The translations under genes and the position numbers were made by a program. Below the pieces are notes generated by a model, which was not told where the DNA came from, made no database searches, and saw nothing but the letters and a program-made list of their open reading frames with translations. Positions 40,980 through 50,048 of a DNA stretch of 64,000 nucleotides are shown piece after piece. Numbering within the stretch: the stretch's first letter is position 1; the number at the start of each line of letters is the position of its first letter. The stretch covers positions 1,240,001 to 1,304,000 of the forward strand of contig OZ251505.1 in NCBI GenBank assembly GCA_965242795.1, given 5' to 3'. This stretch comes from Bin18 sp965242795 (GTDB lineage: Bacteria; Desulfobacterota; Binatia; Bin18).

Positions 40980-42431
40980 ATGCCGGACGAATTCGCCCGA
41001 CTCGATGCCGTGGCGCAGGCCGAGCGCGTGCGCCGCGGCGACGTGACGCCGCGCGAACTGGTGGACGCCGCCATCGCACGAATCGAGGCCCGCAACCCGC
41101 AGCTCAATGCGGTCGTCACACCGTTGTTCGACCGGGCGCGGGAGGAAGCAGGCGCGGCAACCCTCCCCGACGGGCCGTTCCGCGGCGTACCGTTTCTGCT
41201 CAAGGACTTCGGCTGTCACACGGCCGGCGACCCGTACCACCAGGGTTCGCGGTTTCTCAAAGACCTGGGCTGGACCGCGGCCGAAGACACGTACATGGCT
41301 GCCAAGCTCAGGCGCGCGGGCTTCATCTTCCTGGGCAAGACGAACACGCCCGAGTTCGCGACCCTGCCGACGACCGAACCCGCGGCCTACGGCCCGAGCC
41401 GCAACCCCTGGAACCCCAACCACTCCACGGGCGGCTCAAGCGGAGGCGCTGGAGCCGCGGTCGCCGCGGGGTTCGTGCCCGCGGCGCACGCCAACGACGG
41501 CGGCGGCTCGACGCGCATTCCGGCCAGCGAGTGCGGCCTGGTCGGGCTGAAGGCCACGCGCGGGCGCACCTCGTTGGGGCCAGAATACGGCGAGGTCTGG
41601 CAGGGCTTGGTGAACGAACACGTCGTGACGCGCAGCGTCCGGGACACGGCCGCGATTCTGGACGTCGTGGCCGGCGCCATGCCGGGCGACCCGTACGCCG
41701 CGGCCCCGCCGGCGCGCCCGTTTCTGCACGAGGTCGGGGCCGAGCCGGGTAAACTGAAGATCGGCCTACTCGCCGACGTCCCCGGCCATACCGTGCCGCT
41801 GCACCCCGACTGCGCCACGGCTGCGGTCGAGACCGGACGTCTGCTGACGGAACTCGGCCATACGGTCGAAGAGTCGTATCCCGGCGCATTGGACGACGAG
41901 GTGGAACGCCGCCGCCACGTCTGGGCGCTGTTGACCGCTTCCATCGCCGCGCACGTCGAGGCGCTACACCGGCAGACGGGACGGAACGTCACTCAACGCG
42001 ACCTGGAGCCGAACACCTGGGCGATGGTGGAAATCGGGCGCAGCCGGACTGCGCAGCGCTACATCGAAGCCGTCGAATGGCTGCACGCCGACACGCGGCG
42101 CATCGCGGCGTGGTGGCACGCCGACGGCGGGTTCGACCTGCTGTTGACGCCCACGATTGCCGAGCCGCCGCCCCGGCTGGGCGAATTCACGTCCACCCCG
42201 GACGACCCGCTCGCCGCGGCGCGGCGGTCGGTCGCGTTCATGCCGTTCACGGTCCCGTTCAACGTCACCGGCCAACCAGCCATTTCACTGCCGCTCTCCT
42301 GGAACGCCGAGGGGCTGCCGATCGGGGTGCAACTCGTCGCGCCCGCGGGCCGCGAGGACGTCCTGTTCCGCGTGGCCGCACAACTCGAAGCCGCCCGACC
42401 GTGGGCGGACCGCTGGCCACCCGAAGGGTAA
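40980..42431 (+). CDS. Amidase-signature family hydrolase
   Basis: Hydrolyses an amide bond with a Ser-cisSer-Lys triad. In this 483-residue protein the triad is Lys75 (PFLLKDFG), Ser153 (GGSSGGAGAAVAAG) and Ser177 (NDGGGSTRIPASECGLVGLK). A TAAGGAGG ribosome site precedes the ATG. The C-terminus VTGQPAISLPLSWNAEGLPIGVQLVAPAGREDVLFRVAAQLE is typical. It is not the GatA subunit: no gatC/gatB neighbour is present and the GatA-specific regions differ. It may act on an aryl- or alkyl-amide. Confidence 0.93.
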   Translation: MPDEFARLDAVAQAERVRRGDVTPRELVDAAIARIEARNPQLNAVVTPLFDRAREEAGAATLPDGPFRGVPFLLKDFGCHTAGDPYHQGSRFLKDLGWTAAEDTYMAAKLRRAGFIFLGKTNTPEFATLPTTEPAAYGPSRNPWNPNHSTGGSSGGAGAAVAAGFVPAAHANDGGGSTRIPASECGLVGLKATRGRTSLGPEYGEVWQGLVNEHVVTRSVRDTAAILDVVAGAMPGDPYAAAPPARPFLHEVGAEPGKLKIGLLADVPGHTVPLHPDCATAAVETGRLLTELGHTVEESYPGALDDEVERRRHVWALLTASIAAHVEALHRQTGRNVTQRDLEPNTWAMVEIGRSRTAQRYIEAVEWLHADTRRIAAWWHADGGFDLLLTPTIAEPPPRLGEFTSTPDDPLAAARRSVAFMPFTVPFNVTGQPAISLPLSWNAEGLPIGVQLVAPAGREDVLFRVAAQLEAARPWADRWPPEG

Positions 42432-42477
42432 CGTCTCGGTCTTCAATCCCCAGGCTGATTCACCACCGCGCCAGAAC

Positions 42478-42610
42478 CCTCGCCCCCGGACCGCGTCCGG
42501 GGCAGGCTTCAGCCTTCTCCCATCTTTCGACAGGCTCAGGGACAGAGGGAATTAGGAAGGGGAACCCTTCCCCCCTCCGAGAGAGGGCTGGACCTCGCCG
42601 GACGGGATTC
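42478..42610. repeat. Cluster of dispersed repeats between the amidase and MFS genes
   Basis: This 227-base gap contains CCCCGGACCGCGTCCGGGG (like the one near 10990), then CTTTCGACAGGCTCAGGGAC, then CCCTCCGAGAGAGGG. Three repeat families lie end to end. No gene was seen here. Confidence 0.7.
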
Positions 42611-42658
42611 GAGGGCGAGGGGAAAGTGCAAACCGTGACATCCCCGCCCGGGCGGCCC

Positions 42659-43873
42659 ATGACTGCCCCCCTGTTCGTGTTGTGCCTGGCGCTGTTCGCC
42701 ACCATGCTGGGCAACGGCATCGTGATTCCCTTCGTGCCGTTGTACGCCCAGCAATTCGGGGCGAGCGGCGTCGCGGTCGGCATGCTGTTCGGCGCGCACT
42801 CGGCCGCCCGCACGTTGCTGCTGCCGCTGATCGGCCATGCGTCGGACCGTCGCGGACGCCGCGCCTTCCTGCTGGCCGGCTTGGCCTGCTACGGCCTGAC
42901 GTCGGTCGCCTATCTGCTGGCGGACAGCTTGGGGCTGCTGATCCTGGTCATGGCGTTGCAGGGCGTCGCAACGGCCATGGTCCAGCCGGTGGCGATGGCC
43001 TACGTCGGCGACCTGACGCCCAAGGGCCGCGAGGGGACCTATGCCGGATACGTCAATACCGCGTTCCTGGGTGGTGTGGCGGGCGGCCCGGTGCTGGGCG
43101 GCGCGATCAAGGATGCGTTCTCCATGCAGGCGAGTTTCGGCGCGCTGGGCGCCTTGAGTCTGCTGTCGCTGCTGCTGTTGTTCTTCTTCCTGCCCGATAC
43201 CCGGGCGCACCGCGCGGCGCGCGAACAGCCCGTCCTGTCGTGGCGCGCGTTGGCCGCCCGCCGGGCGCTGCTCGGCACCGCATTGTTCCGCGTGGTGTAC
43301 GCGCTGTCGAGCACGGTCATCTGGGTGTTCGTCCCGTTGCTGTCCGCGTCCCTGCTGCCGCTCACCACCGCGCAGGTGGGGCTGCTGATTTCGGTGAACG
43401 TGCTGGTCAGCACGCTGTTGCAATCGCCTTGCGGCCGGTTGTCCGACCGGATGCGCAAGGCCGACCTGATCGGTTCGGGTGCGCTGCTCAGTTCCGTCTG
43501 TCTGGCCGCGTTTCCGCTCGCGTCCACCTTTGCGGAACTGATGCTGCTCAACGTGATCGTGGGCGCCGGGTTCGGTGTGGCCTACCCGGCCCACCAAGCC
43601 TTGGCGATGGAACACACGCCTGGGGCGAGCATGGGCACGGTGATGAGCATGTTGCTCACCGTGCACAGCCTGGGCATGACGCTCGCCCCGCCGGTGTGCG
43701 GTTTGGTCATGGACGCCTACGGTCTGGGCAGCACGTTCGCCGGCGTGGGGCTGGCCTGCGTACTGAGCACCGCGGCCTGCTACGTTCTGACGCGTGCCGC
43801 GAACCGTCTTCCGCCAGCGGCCGCGCAACGCCCGACCGGCACGGCGGTTGCGTCGGGCGAGAGCGCGGACTGA
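42659..43873 (+). CDS. MFS transporter (drug-efflux-like)
   Basis: A protein of 404 residues with twelve hydrophobic segments. MTAPLFVLCLALFATMLGNGIVIPFVPLYAQQFGASGVAVGMLFGAHSAARTLLLPLIGHASDRRGRRAFLL carries the DHA1-type motif A (GHASDRRGRR), and the fifth helix has GGVAGGPVLGGAIKD, close to the antiporter motif C. This suggests an exporter rather than the importer types elsewhere in the window. The start is the ATG at 42659; a GTG 8 codons earlier is an alternative. Confidence 0.9.
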   Translation: MTAPLFVLCLALFATMLGNGIVIPFVPLYAQQFGASGVAVGMLFGAHSAARTLLLPLIGHASDRRGRRAFLLAGLACYGLTSVAYLLADSLGLLILVMALQGVATAMVQPVAMAYVGDLTPKGREGTYAGYVNTAFLGGVAGGPVLGGAIKDAFSMQASFGALGALSLLSLLLLFFFLPDTRAHRAAREQPVLSWRALAARRALLGTALFRVVYALSSTVIWVFVPLLSASLLPLTTAQVGLLISVNVLVSTLLQSPCGRLSDRMRKADLIGSGALLSSVCLAAFPLASTFAELMLLNVIVGAGFGVAYPAHQALAMEHTPGASMGTVMSMLLTVHSLGMTLAPPVCGLVMDAYGLGSTFAGVGLACVLSTAACYVLTRAANRLPPAAAQRPTGTAVASGESAD

Positions 43874-43904
43874 GCAGGGTTCCCCCGCGTCTTGTTCCTA
43901 CAGG

Positions 43905-43968
43905 ATGTAGGGTAACCCGCTGCGGCCCCTGAGCGGGGACGGGCAGGCACGGGGGCCTGCCCCTACAT
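43905..43968. repeat. Nested palindromic repeat (TAGGG...CCCTA family)
   Basis: Outer arms ATGTAGGG / CCCTACAT (43905-43912 and 43961-43968) overlap an inner pair GGGCAGGC / GCCTGCCC (43941-43948 and 43955-43962). It is related to the palindrome at 19014. It lies between the convergent 3' ends of the MFS gene and the DUF1302 gene and may terminate both. Confidence 0.7.
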
Positions 43969-43993
43969 ACCCGCCAAAGCAGAGTGAGGCGGT

Positions 43994-45619
43994 CTAGAAC
44001 TGGAAGATGAGGCTGAGGGTGGTCTCGTGGCGACTGTCGCCCGGCCGGCCGTAGATGTCGCCGATCGCCCACGGCCCCGGGTCGTGCCCGCTGATTCGCC
44101 AGAACAGGTTCTGTTCCAGACGGACGATGACGTGGTTGGACCACAGGTAGTCCATGGCCAGCTTGTTGTACGCACCCGTGGACAGCGGATCGAAGGCGAA
44201 CACGAACAACGGCTGCCACAGCCCGGCCCGGCCGTAGCTGGTCGAGGCGGAGAACGTCATCACGAACTCGTTCTGATCCACCTTGTCCCGGCTGGCGCTC
44301 ACGAAGCGGTCGGGAATGGCCGCGCCGCGGTCGTCGAGCGCCGCCAGGATCGACGGCAGGCCGCTGTACAGGCGGCTGTAGTCGAGATAGCGCCGCCAGA
44401 AGAATTGGGCGGAGAGGAAGAAGGTACGGAGATCGTTCAATGGGCGGATCCAGGTCGGGCGGTCCACCGCGAGCATGACGACCGACCGGCTGGCCGTATC
44501 GAAAAGGTTGCGGTCCGGGTCGAGCCGCGCGGAGGCGCCCGGAGCCAAGCCGACGGGAATGCCGGTCGTGTACGTCGTCTCCATCCGGAAGACGGACTGC
44601 GTGTAGTATTCCTCGGAATAGTTGGCCGCGATGCCGAGAACGTGGGAGCGCGGATTGACGGTCTGGACGACGCTGTGCAGCGTGCCGCCACGCACCGTCG
44701 TCAGGTCCGACCGGACCTTGACGCCCGTGTCCGCGGAAAAGCCGTAGAAATAGTTGAGGCTGAAATCCACGCCGCCCCAGATCGCCTTGAAGCGCGCCCC
44801 GGCCTGCCCGTTCTTGAACTTCTTGCTCGGCTTGTCGTCGAGCACGGTGGTGTTCAGGCGGTACAGCGCGTCGCCGATCCACGCCGAATTGGCGACCGCG
44901 AAGCGTCCGTCGCCGATGAACGGCCAGGGCCGCCGCGGGTCCGCGCCGAACTTGTTGGGCTGGAAGTCCCACGGAATCCAGACCGCCTCGACGAACGACT
45001 CTTCCAGCGGGCCGAATTTTCCGATGTCGTAGATCCCGCGCGCCATCCACAGCGGAATGCGGATGTCCTCCCACGGCTCCCAGTTGGCGTGCCAGCGCAG
45101 GTCGAGCGGGTTGATGACGTCCAGGGCGCGGAAGTTATCGGTCTCGCCCCACACCACCTGCTGCCGCCCGAGGCGGAGCGTGAACGGCGGCAGCACCAGA
45201 TCGACGAAGGCTTCGCGGAGTTTGTACTCGAATTTTCGGTTGAGCTTCTCGTGCTTGCCGAACGCCTCGCTGTAGGTGTCGCGGATGTCGTAAATGGAAT
45301 CGTACACCCCGCGGCCGATCAGGGTGAGCGTGGCCTCTTCGAGCGGGCCGGTCCCAAAGCGGTTGAAGGCCCGGCTGTCGCGCAGAAAATAATACTTGCT
45401 CTCGAGCTGCGCGGTATTGCGCTGCATGACGAACTCGGCGTCCCGGAACATGGGCGTGCGCAGGATGTTCTGCGTCTTGAAGAACCCTTCGAGTTCGATG
45501 TCGTCGGTCACCGACACGATGGCCGCGGCGCGCAGCGGCGCAAAGCCGAGCCCCAGCAGCAGGCCGGCCGCGGCCAGATAGCGAGCAAACGGCACGGTGG
45601 GGCAGCGTCCGGCGCGCAT
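43994..45619 (-). CDS. DUF1302 outer-membrane protein
   Basis: A protein of 541 residues with a signal peptide (LAAAGLLLGLGFAPLRAAA) and many alternating beta strands ending in LSLIFQF, whose final Phe marks outer-membrane barrels. Family marks are FTLRLGRQQVVWGETDNFRALDVINPLDLRW and IRIPLWMARGIYDIG. DUF1302 proteins often sit beside DUF1329 and RND-type lipid or hydrophobic-compound transporters; the exact role is not established. The ATG at 45619 follows an 80-base gap from the DUF1329 stop, consistent with one operon. No RND gene is nearby. Confidence 0.9.
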   Translation of the reverse strand: MRAGRCPTVPFARYLAAAGLLLGLGFAPLRAAAIVSVTDDIELEGFFKTQNILRTPMFRDAEFVMQRNTAQLESKYYFLRDSRAFNRFGTGPLEEATLTLIGRGVYDSIYDIRDTYSEAFGKHEKLNRKFEYKLREAFVDLVLPPFTLRLGRQQVVWGETDNFRALDVINPLDLRWHANWEPWEDIRIPLWMARGIYDIGKFGPLEESFVEAVWIPWDFQPNKFGADPRRPWPFIGDGRFAVANSAWIGDALYRLNTTVLDDKPSKKFKNGQAGARFKAIWGGVDFSLNYFYGFSADTGVKVRSDLTTVRGGTLHSVVQTVNPRSHVLGIAANYSEEYYTQSVFRMETTYTTGIPVGLAPGASARLDPDRNLFDTASRSVVMLAVDRPTWIRPLNDLRTFFLSAQFFWRRYLDYSRLYSGLPSILAALDDRGAAIPDRFVSASRDKVDQNEFVMTFSASTSYGRAGLWQPLFVFAFDPLSTGAYNKLAMDYLWSNHVIVRLEQNLFWRISGHDPGPWAIGDIYGRPGDSRHETTLSLIFQF

Positions 45620-45699
45620 TAGCGGCGCCCGCTGACCATGTTGCGGACAGAGTAGAATTGCTTCGCCCGACCCGGGGTGAAGTCTCTGCGCATCACGTG

Positions 45700-46992
45700 T
45701 CAATGGGTGTACGTGCAGTGCGGTTTCTTGGCGTTGATGTCGGTCTCTCCGAGGTGGATGAAGACCTTGTCGCCGACGTTGTGCGAGAAGTCCAGCTTCA
45801 TGTACGGTGACTGCTCCGCCGGCTCCGTGGCGTAGCCTTCCGAATACTTGAGGAAGTGCTGGCTCATGCGCAGCAACTGGTCGTCGCTCCGGTCGAAGCC
45901 GAACATCCACAGCGTCCAGTACGTCTCGGTGTCGATGAAGACGATCTTGTGGCTGTACGGATGGTTGTCGGCCTTGGGATCGATGAGCAGGACGTGGGCG
46001 TCGCGCACCTCCCAGCGCGTGTTGTTGGGCACCCACAGGTGCGGGCCGCCGGCCGGCGGGTTCGTCTCGACGTTGATGGTGGCGAGGACGCGCTTCGTGC
46101 CCAGATACGTCCAGTCGTGCTCGTACACCTTGCCGCCGAAACCCATCATATCTTCCATGGTGAAATCCATGCCCATCAGTTCGCTGGTGCGCTCGGAGGC
46201 GAGCGTGCGCCGCGGCTTGCGTTGCGCCGGCTGATACATCCAGCCGGCGTCTTCCTTATAGTGATCGACGTACGTCTTGGTCAGCGACTTGGCGCCGGCC
46301 ATGTCGCGTGGGGAGCGGAACTCCATGAGTTGTTTGGTCTTGATCTCCTCGTAGCCGGGCACCAGCGTTTCGTCCCCGCGGGCGTATCGGGAGCTGACCG
46401 AGGTGAACTCCAGCGTGCGGTCGAGCACGCCGTTCTCGCTGCGCAGCCAGGCGACCATCGGCATCACGAAGTCGTCCGACCCGGGCCGCCACAGCATGTT
46501 CCACACCACTTTCTGGGCGGCCTGGGGATCGTCTGCGGCGATGTCGGGGAAGGGAAACCCGCCGCCCGTGAACCCGACCAGCACGCCGTTTTCGTCGATC
46601 CGATAATCGGGCTGGACGTCCGCGCCCCAACCGTCGGGCTCCGGGTAGTCGCCCGTCGCGGCGACCTCCATGTCCATGTCGTCGAAGAAGTAATACTCCC
46701 ACGCGGAATGCGGAATGAACGGCTCCAACGCCGTCCGGTCGGCCAAAGTCAGGTGCTCGCCCGGCTCGAACGGCACCGCGGCGTTGCGGTGTTCGTCGAT
46801 CCAATCACGGAGGGACTGATAGCTCTGGTCGCCCGCGGCGCCAGCCTTCTGGGCCACAAACAGCGGCGCCAGTACCAGCGTCAGCGCGATGCAGGCGCCC
46901 CGCATGACCATCGTGCGAACGTCCGGAGTCAGTCGTCGATACCGACGTTCCGGGCCGTCCGACGATAGAAACCGCTCTTGCCGCATTCCCAT
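45700..46992 (-). CDS. DUF1329 protein (LolA-like fold, exported)
   Basis: A protein of 430 residues. The ATG at 46992 has a textbook AAGGAGGG site 6 bases upstream. The signal-like hydrophobic segment comes late (MVMRGACIALTLVLAPLFVAQKAGAAG, about 28-54), so an internal start at residue 28 is possible. The body (WEYYFFDDMDMEVAATGDYPEPDGWGADVQPDYRIDENG...YLGTKRVLATINVETNPPAGGPHLWVPNNTRWEVRDAHVLLIDPK...HKIVFIDTETYWTLW) matches the DUF1329 family, which resembles outer-membrane lipoprotein carriers. Paired with DUF1302 downstream; probably moves a hydrophobic compound across the periplasm (inference). Confidence 0.9.
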   Translation of the reverse strand: MGMRQERFLSSDGPERRYRRLTPDVRTMVMRGACIALTLVLAPLFVAQKAGAAGDQSYQSLRDWIDEHRNAAVPFEPGEHLTLADRTALEPFIPHSAWEYYFFDDMDMEVAATGDYPEPDGWGADVQPDYRIDENGVLVGFTGGGFPFPDIAADDPQAAQKVVWNMLWRPGSDDFVMPMVAWLRSENGVLDRTLEFTSVSSRYARGDETLVPGYEEIKTKQLMEFRSPRDMAGAKSLTKTYVDHYKEDAGWMYQPAQRKPRRTLASERTSELMGMDFTMEDMMGFGGKVYEHDWTYLGTKRVLATINVETNPPAGGPHLWVPNNTRWEVRDAHVLLIDPKADNHPYSHKIVFIDTETYWTLWMFGFDRSDDQLLRMSQHFLKYSEGYATEPAEQSPYMKLDFSHNVGDKVFIHLGETDINAKKPHCTYTH

Positions 46993-47300
46993 ATTTGTCC
47001 CTCCTTATTGCGAACGGAGGTCGCTCACCTAAGCCCAGATACCTACAGGCTCGACAGCCGCGGCGCAACATGCCGCTCCGTACCGCTCCGTCTCCATACC
47101 ATCCATCGCCACTGCCCGAATTGCAATGAACTAGAGGAAATCGCCTTGATGAACGGAGGAGTGCACTTCGTAAAATCAATCTATGGACGAGAGGGCTACG
47201 GACGGCGCAACGGCCACGACCCTTGTGAGAATATCTCCCCAGATTGGCCGGCAGGCAATCAAAGAAGCGAGGATGTCGGATTACGCTTCGCTAATCCGAC
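46993..47300. other. Gap with no gene, ending in a REP-like hairpin
   Basis: Upstream of the DUF1329 gene. Only the ribosome site of that gene and, at its right end, the palindrome at 47275 are recognisable. Short frames on both strands look random. Confidence 0.55.
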
Positions 47301-47311
47301 CTACGGGAGCC
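47275..47311. repeat. REP-like hairpin truncating a relB fragment
   Basis: GTCGGATTA / TAATCCGAC (47275-47283 and 47292-47300) followed by CTACGGGAGCC. This is the same family as the composite repeat at 9735-9836. On the minus strand the relB-like frame runs straight into it and stops at the TAG it supplies. Confidence 0.75.
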
Positions 47312-47372
47312 TGCTGTGCTGTAACAGCAGATGAATTGCGGCGGACACGGATAATCCCATTGCGTGCAGAAT
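47301..47372 (-). pseudogene. RelB/DinJ antitoxin fragment (second copy)
   Basis: On the minus strand, 72 bases read ILHAMGLSVSAAIHLLLQ and then HSRLP-stop. This is the ribbon-helix-helix core of RelB-type antitoxins, and the DNA resembles the relB remnant 600 bases to the right (shared CAATGGGATTATC core). The frame is cut by the palindromic repeat at 47275-47311. No intact start is visible. Confidence 0.6.
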
Positions 47373-47542
47373 ACGAGTCCAACAAAGTTTTCTAAGCCCA
47401 GAGACCTTGAGGGAAACCAGGGCATCGGAAAAGAGGTGGTTGCCAGAATTGCGAGGGAAGAAGAAGATCTACAGAAGTCGAATCTGCCAGTCAACGGTAC
47501 AATCTACGAGGGTTCGTGCCTTCATCCTGGATTTTGGTTAAG

Positions 47543-47815
47543 TTAGTCCCTGAAGAGGTCGGAGTGGGAACCTGTACGCGCCAAGTATAACTCGTTCCCC
47601 TCGACACGGTAAATCAACAGCCAGTCTGGTTCGATGTGAGTCTCCCGATACCCGCTCCACGTTCCCTAGAGTTGGTGGTCGATATAGCGTGCGGGTATGG
47701 GTCTTTGCCGGATCATCGCATCAAGCAACGCGCGCAGCTTGGTCAGATCTTTTCCGCGCTTCTCGGCTTTTCTGACATCGCGTTTGAACTGTGTCTATCA
47801 AACCGGGAGCAGCAT
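47543..47815 (-). pseudogene. YafQ/RelE-family toxin, inactivated
   Basis: Reading one frame from the ATG at 47815 to the TAA at 47543 gives MLLPV-stop-stop-TQFKRDVRKAEKRGKDLTKLRALLDAMI, then RQRPIPARYIDHQL-stop, then GTWSGYRETHIEPDWLLIYRVEGNELYLARTGSHSDLFRD. This is a clear YafQ-type mRNA interferase over about 90 residues, with the catalytic HIEPDWLLIY and TGSHSDLF segments preserved. It is broken by TGA TAG at codons 6-7 and a TAG near codon 48. It follows the relB remnant by one base, the normal antitoxin-toxin order. Confidence 0.88.
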
Positions 47816-47816
47816 G

Positions 47817-48081
47817 TCAGACGCCGATATCCTCGAACAATTTCTCGGCGCTCTCGAAGCGCGTACCTCTCCCTTCTTCCAATTCCTGCATGGCTTCGAC
47901 CGTAGCGATGTTCGGTACCGAGGTCCGCGAACGGCAGCCGCTTTTCGTCTGCAACTCGCTGTAAAAGGAGACGAATCGCATCGGACACCGATAATCCCAT
48001 TGCGTACAGAGCACGAGAGGCCCGTCTCTCGGTGTCGCTATCCACCCGCGCCTGCACGATACTGTCAGTACGCGTTTCCAT
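47817..48081 (-). pseudogene. RelB/DinJ antitoxin, frameshifted
   Basis: The N-terminal part METRTDSIVQARVDSDTERRASRALYAMGLSVSDAIRLLLQRVADEKRLPF is a normal RelB/DinJ ribbon-helix-helix. The C-terminal part VPNIATVEAMQELEEGRGTRFESAEKLFEDIGV is also normal but lies in another frame. The shift falls between 47919 and 47928, where 10 bases stand in place of 9. A GAGGAAGG ribosome site precedes the ATG. The matching toxin next to it is also broken, so the whole unit is dead. Confidence 0.85.
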
Positions 48082-48102
48082 GTTTGCCTTCCTCTAGGGG
48101 CA

Positions 48103-48129
48103 GAGGGGCGAAAAGGTCTTTTGCCCCTC
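48103..48129 (-). terminator. Hairpin after the first deacylase gene
   Basis: GAGGGGC (48103-48109) and AAAA pair with TTTT and GCCCCTC (48123-48129) around a GGTC loop. It lies 11 bases beyond the stop of the deacylase gene and just upstream of the dead relB. Confidence 0.55.
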
Positions 48130-48139
48130 CGCAGAACCG

Positions 48140-49897
48140 CTACGCCGCGGCACGTCCGCTACGCAGCAGGCCGCCGGGTGTGGCGCCCGTGCAACGGCCG
48201 TCCTGAAAGGTCTCGACGCCGTTGACTAGGATGTGCCGGTAGCCATCGGCCTTCTGGATGCGCCGCCATTCGCCCGCCGGCAGGTCGTAGGCGACTTCGA
48301 TCGGCTTCAGGTTCAGGTTGTCGAGGTCGTAGATCACGACGTCCGCGGCGAGTCCTTCGCGCAGCGTGCCGCGGTCCTTGAACTGGGCGGCCCAGGCCGG
48401 CAGCGCGCTCAGCCGGAAGTGGGCTTCCTCCAGGGTCAACATACCCGAATCGCGTACCAGCCAGGACAACATGTCGGTGGGATACACGCCCAGGGTCAGG
48501 AACTTGATGTGCGCGCCGCCGTCCGAGGCGCCCGGAATGGTCGCCGGCGAACTCATCATCTCGCGGTGCACCCGCGGGTTGCCGTTGACCACCGGCCCGA
48601 GCCATTCGGTCTCCAGGCCGTCGGCCACGCTGACGTCGAGCATGGCGTCGATGACGTGCTTGCTCTCCATCTCGGCAATCTCGGCCACCGATTTGCCGAT
48701 ATACTTGTCGCGGAGTTCCGGGTCGTTGATCTTGATCGCCACGTATTTCGCCAGTTCGCCGAAGATGTAGTCGCGCGTCGGCGTCCCCGCGTCGTACTCG
48801 GCGCGCATGGCGTGCCGGAACTCCGGCTTGGCGAGCTTGACGCGCTTTTCTTCGACCGTGCCGAGCGTGGCTTCGCGCCACGTGTCGTTGTCGTCGAACA
48901 GGTTCCAGTCCTTGAAATTGATGGTGAACGGCGCGCGCACCGTCGCAGCCTGTCCGTACACCGGCACGCCCTGATCGACCATGTCGTTCAGCCAGTCGAG
49001 TTGCAGCTTGAGCGGCTCGGTGATCTGCTCGTGCGCCACCAGCGCGTTGTAGATGACGGAGTGGCCGCTGCGTCGCGCGAGTTGGGTACTGAAGTCCATG
49101 TCGCGCACCATGCCGATGCCCTGGTCATTGGGCGTCGCGCTCGACTGGGTGATCTGGATGAAGCCGGTCTCGTAGCGTTCGAGTTCCCTCGCCATCGTCA
49201 GGTAGAACTCGTCCGGCAGCACGTCGGAGATCATCGGCGTGCCGTCGTAGTCGCGCTGGACGGACGCCGTGCTTTCCGGGAACAGGCGTTGCGCGCCCCA
49301 ACCCACCGCGCCGGCTTGCATGGCTTCGTGGAAGAGCCGCACCGCGGTCCGGACTTCCCGTTCGTTGGGCAGCCGTTTCTTGGCCTCGGCGAAGCCGCCC
49401 ATGGCGTACGCGATCAACGGGGTCACCGGTACGAGTTGGGACAGGTTGATGCCCAGCGGCAGCCGATCGACGTGCGCCATCCATTCCGGGAAGGTCTCCC
49501 ACTCGGGCGCCATCGTGACCTTCATGGGCTCCAGCGGAATGGCCTCGTTGCGCGACAGCGACAGCAAGGCGCGGTCGAAGTCCTTATTGAACACCGGCGC
49601 GAACCCGAAGCCGCAGTTCCCGATGGTGACCGACGTGACGCCGTGCCAGCCCCCGATCGAGCAGTACGGGTCCCAGTGGATCTGGGCGTCGTAGTGGGTG
49701 TGGAGATCGATGAAGCCGGGCGCGACGATCAACCCCGCGGCGTCGATCTCCCGGTTCGCGTCGCTGCGGCCGATGCGGCCCGGCTGGGCGATTGCGGCGA
49801 TCTTGCCGTCCTTCACGCCGATGTCGGCCTTGTAGCGCGGCACCCGGGTGCCGTCGACCACGGTGCCGTTCGTAATGACCGTATCGAATTGCGCCAT
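48140..49897 (-). CDS. N-acyl-D-amino-acid deacylase family amidohydrolase, paralogue 1
   Basis: A metal-dependent amidohydrolase of 585 residues. Metal ligands are visible: His66 and His68 in DLHTHYDAQ, bridging Cys95 in GNCGFGFAPV, and the late ASDGGAH aspartate. The N- and C-terminal beta-sandwich strands (DTVITNGTVVDGTRVPRYKADIGVKDGKIAAI and LVNGVETFQDGRCTGATPGGLLR) frame the barrel. The family includes D-aminoacylases and dihydropyrimidinase-like enzymes, so the substrate is open. An AAAAGGAGGG site precedes the ATG. A clear paralogue is at 52442-54166. Confidence 0.92.
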   Translation of the reverse strand: MAQFDTVITNGTVVDGTRVPRYKADIGVKDGKIAAIAQPGRIGRSDANREIDAAGLIVAPGFIDLHTHYDAQIHWDPYCSIGGWHGVTSVTIGNCGFGFAPVFNKDFDRALLSLSRNEAIPLEPMKVTMAPEWETFPEWMAHVDRLPLGINLSQLVPVTPLIAYAMGGFAEAKKRLPNEREVRTAVRLFHEAMQAGAVGWGAQRLFPESTASVQRDYDGTPMISDVLPDEFYLTMARELERYETGFIQITQSSATPNDQGIGMVRDMDFSTQLARRSGHSVIYNALVAHEQITEPLKLQLDWLNDMVDQGVPVYGQAATVRAPFTINFKDWNLFDDNDTWREATLGTVEEKRVKLAKPEFRHAMRAEYDAGTPTRDYIFGELAKYVAIKINDPELRDKYIGKSVAEIAEMESKHVIDAMLDVSVADGLETEWLGPVVNGNPRVHREMMSSPATIPGASDGGAHIKFLTLGVYPTDMLSWLVRDSGMLTLEEAHFRLSALPAWAAQFKDRGTLREGLAADVVIYDLDNLNLKPIEVAYDLPAGEWRRIQKADGYRHILVNGVETFQDGRCTGATPGGLLRSGRAAA

Positions 49898-50048
49898 GAT
49901 TCCCTCCTTTTGGATCAGGTCGACCGATACGTTTCAGGCGATGTCGATATGCGACGGGCGTAGCATGAAGCCGAATCGCCCTTCAAGGCGAAGTTCGACT
50001 TTCTGGACCGGCCTCACGCGAGGGGCGTTCGGTTCGCCGAGGTCTTTC

